64,000 nt of DNA from Spongospora subterranea f. sp. subterranea (Eukaryota > Endomyxa: Phytomyxea > Phytomyxea > Plasmodiophorida): positions 248,001 to 312,000 of the forward strand of contig JAUGWO010000069.1 of assembly GCA_049724395.1 (NCBI GenBank), in the 5' to 3' direction. Positions 45,987 to 56,267 of this stretch are shown piece after piece; position 1 is the stretch's first letter; every line of letters begins with the position of its first letter. Made by a program: the position numbers and the translations under genes. The notes under the pieces are model-generated. The model worked only from the letters and a program-made list of their open reading frames with translations. It had not been told where the DNA came from and made no database searches.

Positions 45987-48558
45987 TTATGGCTTGGGTT
46001 TGGCACCTGGATCTGCGCCATTACCCGTCGTACCCAGTTCCTTCTTCTTCTGGTACCGGTTCACGATATCGATCAGACCTTTACTAGCCAGCATGACCCC
46101 GTTCCTGTTCTGTTCCTCGTCGAGCAGAAAGCACAGAAATATGGTGTCGACGGCGGTCTCGTACACGACCTGTTGCCATCCCCTCAATCGATTTGTCATA
46201 TTGGCGGGCGAAAATATCCCCAGAATTGTGTGTGTGTTGTGTGTGTTGTTCTAACCATGAATATCGCTGCGATCATATACGACAATAGCAGTATTATCAC
46301 AGCTGGCAATATTGGCGAATTCAGATTGCTTTTCCATCTATCGGACAGGTTCAGGATCTGTATTGTCCCGAGTCAGTTGTCGATCGTGTCCCCAGGGGAT
46401 ACGTGTTTTGAGGACCTGAATACAGAGACCGGTCGTGCCAAACGCCACCAATAGCTTTCCCAATACCGATATATAACTGCCAACCATGTTGATGGCCATA
46501 ACCCGAGCCAGGTTCCGCCAGAGGATGGCGAAACTGGTCCAGGCCGATGGGCAGAACGCGTCACCGTAGATGGCCGAATAGACGAACGCGTTCTTCGAGA
46601 GCTTATCCAGACAGCATTGGACACACTGAACAAATGATAATCGATCAGAGGGGGGAACGATTAAGTCGATGGGGTTCGCGGGAGGGCGGAAACCTTTAAA
46701 ACGCATTGAATCGCACAGAATATCGCTCGACGAATCCGATTGTCTTTCCCTTTCGACGTCTTTTCGATGTATTTGACAACAGCGCGGATGAACTGAACGA
46801 TGGCGATGATCAACGATCCGAAAGCGATCGTGCCCAGATGATATCGAACGGCGCGATAGACAGATCGGCGAACGGCAGATCTAAACCGTCATTTCCCAAC
46901 CGACAACACACAGGAACGACGTCAGCGACTGTGTGATCGATATCGCGATCGACGAGATCTGACCTGGGCAATTGCCCATCGCCTGTTCCACGAGCTTTCT
47001 TCCCATTATCCTGATAGGGAACGAAGTACCAGTTGGCGACGGCGCCGGCGATCACTGATTGGGAGGGAATTGTGAAAATGAGAGCAGGAGATCGGGAGAA
47101 CGATCTCACCCATATAGGAGAAATACACCAGGAACTGGATATTCCAAAGAAGGTGAAAGAAGTGAACGGCGAAGAAGTTCTGCATCGCCGGATCCCATGA
47201 TTTCGATCGGAAATTCACCGGGTGATTCGGAATCGATTTCACATCGTCGCCCATCGTGTCCATTCTGCGAGATCGGATCAGCGGGGGCGATGTGTGGTTG
47301 GTGGAACCGACGGGATCGAGGTGAAGTTCACGACCGAGAATATCTCCAACGCCCCGTAGATCCAGAACCCGAAATACAGCAGGGTGAGGGCGAACGGGAT
47401 GATCGGGAAGAATATCATCGATGGCATATCGCCAACGGATTTCGACGCTTCTTTCACCACCTCCACCGCGATCTTGATCCGTTTCCGCAGAGCGATGATG
47501 ATCTGAGAGCGGTTTCAGTAAAATGTGTCGTTGGACGATGGCGGGGGGACGAGCGAGACCAGAAGGAATATCGCTGTGAACCCGAACACGATATAGGCGA
47601 TGATCATGAACGTGGAGGCGCGTTCAGGATTGGGGGAGTCGGTGGCCAAGGTCGATTGCTGGAAGAGGTGTTGAGTCGATTAGGGGATTTTCGGACGAAC
47701 CTGGAACACAATGGGATTTACCTGAAGAAAGGCGAACCCTAGTAGTAATCCACCCAATAACACCACCACGATCGTCGACCAGACAAGAACTCCCGCCATT
47801 CGTTTACAGAACCAAAGATAGAAGAACGCCAACACGATCGCGATCAAAGTCGATAACCTGACGATTGGGGATTTCAAAAAACAGGGTCGAAGCGATCGAA
47901 CATCGAAAGTGATTTGTTGTGTTCTGACCCGATTAGATCATATGTCACGAATAGATCACCGATGGATCGCGTCGCCGTCTCCGACGCTGTGTCAAACCCC
48001 GATATCCCCGAGATATTCCCGGTCACTTTGGGAAGACAGTAATACAGAACTGATTTGAAACAAGGGGTCAATGACCAACGAATCACGGCGATATTTCATC
48101 GATGATCCTCCTCACATTTGCTGGATTTATAGCCCAACGATTGCAAAGCCGGTCCTCTAAACACTGGACTGGTTTCGGTTGTGGCGCTAATCCGCTACAC
48201 AAACCTTGATCTTGTACAGTTCTTGTGTTGTTGGAATAACGGGCCAGGCGGCCTGTACATCATGATCACATTAGGGACCGGGATCGCCAACGACGAACAT
48301 TGACAATCCACTGACGAATGGGGAGTCCTTGACCGGACCATCCACACCACAGATATTGCCATTCCAATCGACCCCTCGTATGAGCCGATTGGGATCGGCG
48401 CCCTTATCGGCGGCCATCCCCAGCATGATGATGACGACCGCCCATAGCCCAATAAACCCCAATAGGAACAGGATATCGGTACAGCCCCGTTTCTGTTTGA
48501 TCTCGAACAGCGGGGTGTCGCCTTTCTCTTCGCACGAACACCCTAACAGATTCCCCAT
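45987..48558 (-). CDS. SLC44 choline-transporter-like protein, multi-exon
   Basis: A plasma-membrane or organelle multi-pass carrier; SLC44 members move choline and related amines. On the minus strand: the start MGNLLGCSCEEKGDTPLFEI then KQKRGCTDILFLLGFIGLWA (family pattern KR.CTD.......); VDWNGNICGVD; AAWPVIPTTQELYKIKVCVA across a 42-bp intron (48253-48294); FLAF-type helices at 47877-47720; IIIALRKRIKIAVEVVKEAS with KSVGDMPSMIFFPIIPFALT at about 47520-47330; VIAGAVANWYFVP near 47060; AVRYHLGTIAFGSLIIAIVQ-type sequence near 46850; the hallmark KNAFVYSAIYGDAFCPSA near 46590; and a final exon LLDEEQNRNG to the stop. The residues after Met are GNLLGCSC, a possible myristoylation/palmitoylation site. 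About ten exons; not all boundaries resolved. Confidence 0.88.
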
Positions 48559-49285
48559 CGCCTTCAGCCACGCCAACCCCTGTGGCTCTGGAAACCGCTT
48601 TCTGACCGGAGATGATGGTCCAGTACGGTTGGGCGATCGTGATGTGTGTGCTGGGTGTCGTGTGTGTTGGTCATGATCCCATACTGTGTGGGAACTGGGA
48701 TCGGGTCGATCGATCAGATCAGGACACGGAAATGGCGATCAGTACACAGGGAGGAGAGTGACGATCGCCATCGTCGTGTCTCAAATCCGGTGAATTGACC
48801 CAGATTAGTCATTATCGGTGATCGCTGTGAACACCGCCCACAGAATAAACCAACATTGAACGACCGACCCCGAACGAGTCTCAATCAGATCAGACTGCTC
48901 TCCCTCTCTCTCTCTCTCTCTGTCGTTCTGTTTTTGATCTGATTGATGATTTTCATCACAGTATCGCCCGAATGCTGTTCAGCGTGGAGTTTGGGGATTC
49001 AGTCGAAAATTGTCGATCAGGGGAATAATAGTCGACCTTGATCGAGATGACGACGACCTTGATCATCCGAATGGCGTCGGCAATCATTGACCCTCTTGTT
49101 CCAATTTGATCTTTCCATCGATGATCAGGTCATCTCTTATTTGAATACCGATCGGGGGGAACCCCCAGATAGATATTGTCAGATGATACGAACAGTACCG
49201 AACAGGTCGTTGAACAATTGAGAACGAGATCGATCGTGAGTGATTTTTTGGGATATGATGATGATGAAGTCAATGGTTGAGGTTG
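48559..49285. other. Divergent intergenic region with CT microsatellite
   Basis: No gene seen. A (CT)n run occupies about 48896-48922. The region holds the promoters of the SLC44 gene (left) and the IQ protein gene (right). Confidence 0.5.
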
Positions 49286-50617
49286 ATGGGGCGAATATGG
49301 CTATCTGATGATCCTCAACTGATATTGGTTCATATGGTCCTGGAGAACGTTATTGACAAACTCGACATCACGACACATATCAATGGGGAATCAGATCAGG
49401 GACTGGGGAAATCGCACGATGAGTCGATCAGCGACGTACTGGAGAAGAGGAAGAAGGTCGAGGAGGAGTATCGGGAACAGATGAAGACGAGGAGCGATGG
49501 AGGAGGGGATTGGAATAAGAGGAAGGCGATTGAGGATGGGGAAACGGTGAAAGAGATGTGTAGGAGATTGAGGGAGTTAGATCAGGAGATGATGAAGAGG
49601 GTGAATAATGATATGGGAGGGAATAGCGGGGTGATCGGGAAGGTGAAGAAGGAGAAGGGGAAGGCGATAACGGTATTACAGAGGGCGGTGAAGGAGCTGG
49701 AGATGGAGGGGCGATGTGAGTCACTGAGGAAGGTGGTCGAGGAGGAGAAGGAGAGTGAGAGGCGGTTGGAGGAGATGGTGGCGATAGGGAGGGCGGTGGT
49801 GGAGGAGAATGAGAGGGTGGAGATGGCGATGGAGGAGGACAGAAGGCGGGAGGAGATGAAGGTGAAGGAGATCGAGGAGGAGGCGGAGAGGGTGAGGAAG
49901 GAGGTGGAGGCGGCGAGAAGGAGGGCGGAGAGGGAGATGGGGATGGAGGAGAGGGGGTGTATTGGGGGGATTGAGGCCAGGAAGAGGATGATGGGTGAGA
50001 AGGTGGCGAGGGCCAAGGAGAATAGGGCCAGGGCGGAGAGGGATTGGGAGATTATGGTGAAGGCGGGGAAGGCCAATGATGTGTATCTGGCGAGGAAGGC
50101 GGCCAATGGGGAGAGGACCGTTGGGGAATGGAACAGGAAGAGGGCGGCGGATGAGGGAGCGGCGGTGAAGGCGTTGGAGGCGGCGAGGGCGGCGAGGGCG
50201 GGGCAGGAGGAGGAGATGGGCAGGGTGGAGAAGGTGTTGGAGAGGGAGAGGCGGTGGCGGAGGGAGAAGGAGGTCAGGGAGAGGAAGGAGGAGGAGGAGA
50301 AGGCCAGGGAGGCCAGGGCGGCGATAGCAATACAGGCCAGGGTGAGGGGGTTCCTGGCCAGGAAGGCGCAGGCGGTGCAGAAGGAGGGCGGGGAAGGCGG
50401 GGAAGGGCAAGAAGGGAAAGAAGGGGAAAGGGAAAGGGACCAAGACAAAAGGGAAATAGGATCACTGATCAGCCCCCACCCTCAACTATCAACCCAATCC
50501 TATTACAGGACTATCAACTCAATTGTCAACAACACATATCGGGAATACCGTCTCATTGAGCGTTTATTTTTAGTGAGAAACAGATCAGTGATCAAATATA
50601 TCAGAATACCTCAGTGA
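49286..50617 (+). CDS. IQ-motif coiled-coil protein, possibly axonemal DRC9/IQCG-like
   Basis: A frame of about 440 residues, ATG at 49286 (a later ATG at 49334 is possible). Residues from about 50 to 360 are almost entirely Glu/Arg/Lys/Ala in heptads, a long coiled coil. At about 365 a calmodulin-binding IQ motif follows, AIAIQARVRGFLARKAQ. The organisation (long coiled coil, one C-terminal IQ, basic Gly/Lys-rich tail) is that of dynein regulatory complex subunits DRC9 (IQCG) and DRC10, and DIYLARKAANGERTVGEWN-like segment spacing fits, but this is inference. After the IQ the annotated frame becomes Gly/Glu-rich, while the next frame reads GKGPRQKG and similar basic text; a one-base error in the long A/G runs near 50390-50440 may have split the tail. 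Purine content of the coding strand is extreme. Confidence 0.6.
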   Translation: MGRIWLSDDPQLILVHMVLENVIDKLDITTHINGESDQGLGKSHDESISDVLEKRKKVEEEYREQMKTRSDGGGDWNKRKAIEDGETVKEMCRRLRELDQEMMKRVNNDMGGNSGVIGKVKKEKGKAITVLQRAVKELEMEGRCESLRKVVEEEKESERRLEEMVAIGRAVVEENERVEMAMEEDRRREEMKVKEIEEEAERVRKEVEAARRRAEREMGMEERGCIGGIEARKRMMGEKVARAKENRARAERDWEIMVKAGKANDVYLARKAANGERTVGEWNRKRAADEGAAVKALEAARAARAGQEEEMGRVEKVLERERRWRREKEVRERKEEEEKAREARAAIAIQARVRGFLARKAQAVQKEGGEGGEGQEGKEGERERDQDKREIGSLISPHPQLSTQSYYRTINSIVNNTYREYRLIERLFLVRNRSVIKYIRIPQ

Positions 50618-52529
50618 ATAGAGTGCAGTTCATGGTCTTATTAACTTGCCCATTGATCTCATCCGTCATAACGAATGATATACGGGAGCGGAATCGCTCC
50701 AATCGCTGTGCTAGATTCGCACCGGTATATCCAGCGCCTAAATGATTGAACCCATACGATATATCAACCATCCTGGTCTTCTTATAACGCATTGACTCTT
50801 TTCCTGTCCCGAATAGACCAACAGCTCCGATACACAGATTATCCACCATAATATCAATACGAGATTGATAAACTGTCGATTCTAGATCAGCGATTTTGAG
50901 AACAATATGGGTTGAGGTGATGTGGCTCTTCTCATATCTGGTCATGAACTGGTCAGATAACGATCGCCCGATAACGATGGTGGTCAATGTGTTCTGGTTA
51001 CGGAAGCCATTGGACTGGCCAGAGAGAGTAGGAAGAGGGGAATCCGTAGATTTTGAGGAGAAAGGCGTGCTGGACATCGACATATGACTTGAGGCAGACA
51101 TGGAGTCATGAGATGAACTCATCAAGGGGGAAACTGTGTTCATGGGTGGGGGAACTGTGTTGACCGTTGAGCCAGCAGATGCGCTCATAACGTTGAACCC
51201 TGCGCTGCCGGTTGGTCCGGAAGAAACAATGTTGCTCGATGAGCCTATTGATGGGTTCATCGAGAACGAAACTGCGTTGCCCGTTGAACCGGACGATGGG
51301 CTCATGGATGAAGAAACTGTGTTGCCCGTTGAACCTGACGACGGGTTCATGGAAGACGAAAATGTGTTGCCCGTTGAACCTGACGATGGGTTCATGGAGG
51401 ACGAAAATGTGTTGCCCGTTGAACTTGACGATGGGCTCATGGATGAAGAAACTGTGTTGCCCGTTAAACCTGACGATGGGTTCATGGAGGACGAAACTGT
51501 GTTGCCCGTTGAACCTGGCGATGGGTTCATCGACGGGGAACCTGCATTCTGAGGGCCACCAGTTGAGACTGACGCGTTAGACGGTGAGTTAAGAGGAGCT
51601 GCGCCCATGGACGTGTTAGAAGTTGAGGATGAAACGCTGTTGAGAGGAGGGGATGGGGACAATGATGGAGATGAGGGTGAGGGTGCAATCCACCCTGAAT
51701 AATCATTGGCAATAGCTATGAAATTGGCCGACCCCCAACTCGTAATAACTGAACGGTTAGCGAATGGGGATAAATCCCTGGAAGCAGTAATCTCCCATCT
51801 AAACCAGCACCTATCAACGTTCTTATGATGGGAATAGAAGATCGGATCATATGATGCAAAGGATAAGTATCCCATATCCCCAGATACGGAGATATGAAGA
51901 AGGTTATGAGCATCTTCTAGAGCATTAGAGAAGTTCACCATATCATTTCTCGACATCGCCAATGCCTCGGCCTCAGCCAGCTGTATGGTCGGGAATGAAG
52001 GGACAATATCCCGGGTGGTCATTCCAGATGGAGGACGCCATCCAGACTTCAACGGATTTGGCCATGTCTGGCCAGACGCGTCTGTGTAGTTGTTCTCAAG
52101 GAACGCCAACGGAACAGAATCTGATGACCAATCCCTATTGAGGTTGATGATCAGTTGTCGATAAAAGGAGAAGAAAATGGTAATACCAATATGGGATCGA
52201 ATGATTGAGAGCAGCTTCCATGTATTTCAGATGGTCTCGATGCCTGAAACCATCAATTTGGTCAAAACTGGTAACCATGAAGTTAAATAGACAGACCATG
52301 GGAGAAAGTTGATGTCGCCATGAACACACAATTCTTTGGGCAGTCCATGAGCTCCGGCCACTTCTTTATAACGACCAGTGCTCATAGCTATTCGAACGTG
52401 GTCACGATAGATATTCAGTTGCGTTAGAGTCATATTCATGATATTCATTGGAGGCGCGAACCCCTCAGACCATGACGGAAATATGAGCAATATACTGCAG
52501 ATTAACCCTAATGATGAAATTCCAGTCAT
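50601..52529 (-). CDS. Secreted tyrosinase (type-3 copper oxidase) with Ser-rich repeat linker
   Basis: Oxidises phenols to quinones at a dinuclear copper site. Exons 52529-52297, 52243-52187 and 52134-50601 (introns 53 and 52 bp) give 1824 bp, exactly 607 residues. A signal peptide (MTGISSLGLICSILLIFPSW) comes first. Copper A: H61, H70 in CVHGDINFLPW and H79, the first residue after the splice (HRDHLKYME). Copper B: H173 and H177 in EDAHNLLH, and H199/H200 in SFASYDPIFYSHHKNVDRCW. The PYWDW motif straddles the second intron. From about 225 to 390 there is a Ser/Asn/Pro/Gly linker with repeats, then a C-terminal domain (about 420-607) with no recognised relatives, possibly a shielding or cell-wall-binding module. 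It is tail-to-tail with, and slightly overlaps the end of, the IQ gene frame. Confidence 0.94.
51232..51520 (-). repeat. 45-bp coding repeat in tyrosinase linker
   Basis: About six tandem 45-bp units on the minus strand encode variants of SSSMNPSSGSTGNTV (15 residues). Units differ by a few bases. Because 45 is a multiple of three, the opposite strand is also open here; those antisense frames are artefacts. Confidence 0.9.
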
Positions 52530-53420
52530 TTCAATGAGTTCAATAAAACCCGATTACTTTAAAACAAAGCAATTATCGTGTGAGATAAGACGTCACTAAT
52601 ACGTCCGATGATCTTCGTAGAAGTGACTCATCAACAACCGGATTAGTTCCGAGGATGTGGGTTGAATCACGTGTTCGTAAATAACCGACACACTGCATGG
52701 ACTACCAGGAGGTTTTTAGAAAGGGAACTTATCAATAAAATTATGTGCATCTTGGCTACTTTTGCCTGAGCTCAAAACTACTAAGTTGGAAAATCCGTTG
52801 AGCCCTTCTCACAGCTTCCCAAGAACAGTCTATGCCGACCTGTGCACTTTAGACCGTTGTTAATGCTTAAAAATATTTGGTTCTGATCTGCTCAAAAGAG
52901 GTGCAAGAAACTAGGATTAAGAAAAATCCATAGTGTCAATGAACTCCTGACGGCAAAGAGAACGTACAGATATCTGGGAAACTTTGGCTGCATGTACAAG
53001 GGTATTGATAAGCAACACGGGGCAGGGAACATTCTTCTAACCGCTGCTTGCCTATCATCTTCTGTCATATGCTATTGCGAGCCAGAGAACCTGTAAACGA
53101 ACGTTTCCGTTGTCGTTCGCAACAAAAGCTGGATCTTCAGTTTGTCCTCGACATCACTTCTCAGAAAACGGTACAGACTATCGTCTTGTCTGCCTTTATA
53201 GCTCTGCAGAAAAAGCATCGGAAGTCGTTATTCCTTTGCGGTTTATGCAACGTTGTCGACGATGAGCAGTAACCAGAGCGCTTCAAGTTTGTATGGCCAT
53301 GGTCTTGGTGACATGCGGGAGAATGTATTGTCGCCCTATATTCGTCAAACAACGAAGCGCGAAGACGATGAACTTCCTCCGCTTACACCATTGCTGGTTG
53401 ATTGATCAAGGTGTGATTTG
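52530..53420. other. Intergenic, no gene seen
   Basis: A run of 890 bp between the tyrosinase start and the satellite array. A short plus-strand frame at 53048-53272 is basic and motif-free. Nothing else recognised. Confidence 0.4.
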
Positions 53421-55195
53421 ACAATACTGTACCAATGTGCAGTACCATCGTATATACGACAACAGTATGAGATAGTGTTACACCGACAATACTGTACCAA
53501 TGTGCAGTACCATCGTATATACGACAACAGTATGAGATAGTGTTACACCGACAATACTGTACCAATGTGCAGTACCATCGTATATACGACAACAGTATGA
53601 GATAGTGTTTCACCAACAATACTGTACCAATGTGCAGTACCATCGTATATACGACAACAGTATGAGATAGTACCAATGTCGTACCATCCGTATATACGAC
53701 AACAGTATGAGATAGTGTTACACCAACAATACTGTACCAATGTGCAGTACCATCGTATATACGACAACAGTATGAGATAGTGTTACACCAACAATACTGT
53801 ACCAATGTGCAGTACCATCGTATATACGACAACAGTATGAGATAGTGTTACACCAACAATACTGTACCAATGTGCAGTACCATCGTATATACGACAACAC
53901 AATACTGTACCAAGTATATACGACAACAGTATGAGATAGTGTTACACCAACAATACTGTACCAATGTGCAGTACCATCGTATATACGACAACAGTATGAG
54001 ATAGTGTTACACCAACAATACTGTACCAATGTGCAGTACCATCGTATATACGACAACAGTATGAGATAGTGTTACACCAACAATACTGTACCAATGTGCA
54101 GTACCATCGTATATACGACAACAGTATGAGATAGTGTTACACCAACAATACTGTACCAATGTGCAGTACCATCGTATATACGACAACAGTATGAGATAGT
54201 GTTACACCAACAATACTGTACCAATGTGCAGTACCATCGTATATACGACAACAGTATGAGATAGTGTTACACCAACAATACTGTACCAATGTGCAGTACC
54301 ATCGTATATACGACAACAGTATGAGATAGTGTTTCACCAACAATACTGTACCAATGTGCAGTACCATCGTATATACGACAACAGTATGAGATAGTGTTTC
54401 ACCAACAATACTGTACCAATGTGCAGTACCATCGTATATACAACAGTATGAGATAGTGTTACACCAACAATACTGTACCAATGTGCAGTACCATCGTATA
54501 TACGACAACAGTATGAGATAGTGTTACACCAACAATACTGTACCAATGTGCAGTACCATCGTATATACGACAACAGTATGAGATAGTGTTACACCAACAA
54601 TACTGTACCAATGTGCAGTACCATCGTATATACGACAACAGTATGAGATAGTGTTACACCAACAATACTGTACCAATGTGCAGTACCATCGTATATACGA
54701 CAACAGTATGAGATAGTGTTACACCGACAATACTGTACCAATGTGCAGTACCATCGTATATACGACAACAGTATGAGATAGTGTTTCACCAACAATACTG
54801 TACCAATGTGCAGTACCATCGTATATACGACAACAGTATGAGATAGTGTTTCACCAACAATACTGTACCAATGTGCAGTACCATCGTATATACGACAACA
54901 GTATGAGATAGTGTTACACCAACAATACTGTACCAATGTGCAGTACCATCGTATATACGACAACAGTATGAGATAGTGTTACACCAACAATACTGTACCA
55001 ATGTGCAGTACCATCGTATATACGACAACAGTATGAGATAGTGTTACACCAACAATACTGTACCAATACTGTACAACAATGTGCAGTACCATCGTATATA
55101 CGACAACAGTATGAGATAGTGTTACACCAACAATACTGTACCAATGTGCAATACCATCGTATATACGACAGCAGTATGAGATAGTGTTACACCAA
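53421..55195. repeat. Satellite array, 65-bp unit, about 27 copies
   Basis: Consensus unit: AACAATACTGTACCAATGTG, CAGTACCATCGTATATACGA, CAACAGTATGAGATAGTGTT, ACACC (65 bp). Copies are nearly identical; variants include TTACACCAAC, TTACACCGAC and TTTCACCAAC at the unit end and three length variants (about 53665-53690, 53900-53930, 55060-55085). Each unit contains the perfect 10-bp palindrome CGTATATACG. Since 65 is not a multiple of three, long open frames of the type SYIRWYCTLVQYCW run across it, but they are shadows of the repeat. Confidence 0.98.
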
Positions 55196-55210
55196 CAGAG
55201 GTGTAACACT
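55183..55210. repeat. Perfect hairpin at the right edge of the satellite
   Basis: AGTGTTACACC (55183-55193) and its exact inverse GGTGTAACACT (55200-55210) flank a 6-base loop. The left stem is the normal unit end; the right stem is the first sequence outside the array. Confidence 0.9.
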
Positions 55211-55916
55211 ATCCAATATCAGGTTACCGAGGGAGAGTGGTGTCAGGTTAATAACGAACGTTACATTGACCTTGTGTCGCTCTGTAATATGACTGTGGAT
55301 TTGGTGTGTTCGGTTGACGATACCTCCCGACCGTGCCGGTAACACTGATCGCGACTGAGGGCCCAGGTCTTGTCTGTTGAGAGGAGGTGAAGGGACTAAT
55401 GACCATTATCAATTTGTGGGAACAACGAGTGAAGCGAACCAGTATTGAGGATAACCTGATACGACTGCTCATACAGAAGCTTGGCGCTTGGTATTGGGGA
55501 CTTGGATTTGCAGATGAGACTGGTGCCGAAAGGTGTCAGGGTTGGAGATATCCTTAATTTTGCCGGATTTAGCGTCAATAAGGTTGCATTACCTCTTTCG
55601 GTTCACACATTGCTCAAAGGGTTGTTCTGAGCTGTTCAACAAATGGTCACCATCAACGATTTGGTCAAGGGTAAGTTAAACCTTAAGTATACAGGAACAG
55701 CATATCACTGACAAGCCTCAGACTATTTTATTCTGATGTAAAGGTCTAAACGTACCATACCACCATAAAAGCAAACGCTCCAAAAACCCATGACTACACG
55801 CGGAACCCTGACGTTTTTTTACAAGAGACACCTGGTTTGACATATAGCTAAACTTCACATGGGTATAAGTGGGAGATACAGAGGACTGTAATAAAGTTGA
55901 AGTGTCGGAAAGGAGG
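55211..55916. other. Unresolved region, possible plus-strand exons
   Basis: A plus-strand stretch at 55477-55636 reads SLALGIGDLDLQMRLVPKGV then RVGDILNFAGFSVNK and VALPLSVHTLLKGLF before TGA, preceded by a plausible acceptor (CATACAG). Upstream, 55240-55340 is open (NNERYIDLVSLCNMTVDLVC). They could be exons of an unrecognised gene, but I found no start and no family. Confidence 0.3.
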
Positions 55917-56036
55917 TGTAATGAGAGCGCAGTGCCGTATTCGCTAAGAGAACATCTTTTTGATCTGTCATTATATCTGTAGGTAATATAGCCGAATTGG
56001 ACAGAGCAATCTCTCGTGCATTATCTGTTGGCCCCA
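55917..56036 (-). pseudogene. Degraded inverted copy of cyclin H exon 2
   Basis: The minus strand reads GCTATATTACCTACAGATAT then AATGACAGATCA, matching the plus-strand cyclin H exon 2 at about 56478-56510 (GCTGTATTACCTACAGATAT, AATGACAGATCA). Similarity extends leftward (AATGGGGCCA...ATGC.C.AGAGA, including intron-exon border bases) and, after a gap of about 30 bp, rightward (TTAGCGAATA.GGC.CTGCG.TCTCATTAC). The translated text is NAREIALSNSAILPTDIMTD compared with RYAQEILLSNPAVLPTDIMT in the gene. The copy is divergent and has lost the middle of the exon. Confidence 0.82.
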
Positions 56037-56267
56037 TTGACTCGATTACCACATTCCATATCCACCATTCACAAAGAGAGGAATTCTGGTTTGTTTTCAG
56101 TCCGCAGCGGTTGCGAGCAGGTTTCTACCAGTAAGTCCATCGTAACCCGCACATGGCGATCGGAATCAACCATAACTGAACAGGTTGGTGATCACCAGCC
56201 ACCAGTCGTCCGGGGGATTAGTCTACCGGCAATCGGTTGGACACGGGTAACTACTGATTAAAGTGCA

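Noticed and set aside
47059-47742. Plus-strand frame of 227 residues rich in Arg/Glu/Gly
   Set aside because: Antisense to several SLC44 exons whose membrane-helix motifs are clear.
49428-50448. Long minus-strand open frames (288 and 240 residues) opposite the IQ gene
   Set aside because: They are Ser/Pro/Leu-only antisense shadows of the purine-rich coding strand; composition follows from GAG/AGG codons on the other strand.
51136-51580. Plus-strand frames of 138 and 122 residues across the tyrosinase gene
   Set aside because: Antisense of the 45-bp coding repeat; the true frame is on the minus strand with copper-site homology.
53421-55195. CRISPR-like array
   Set aside because: Units are contiguous with no unique spacers; the sequence is nuclear eukaryotic DNA.
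53345-55209. Many overlapping minus-strand frames of the SYIRWYCTLVQYCW type
   Set aside because: They are created by the 65-bp satellite, which cycles through all three frames; no start context, no splicing logic, no protein-like variation.
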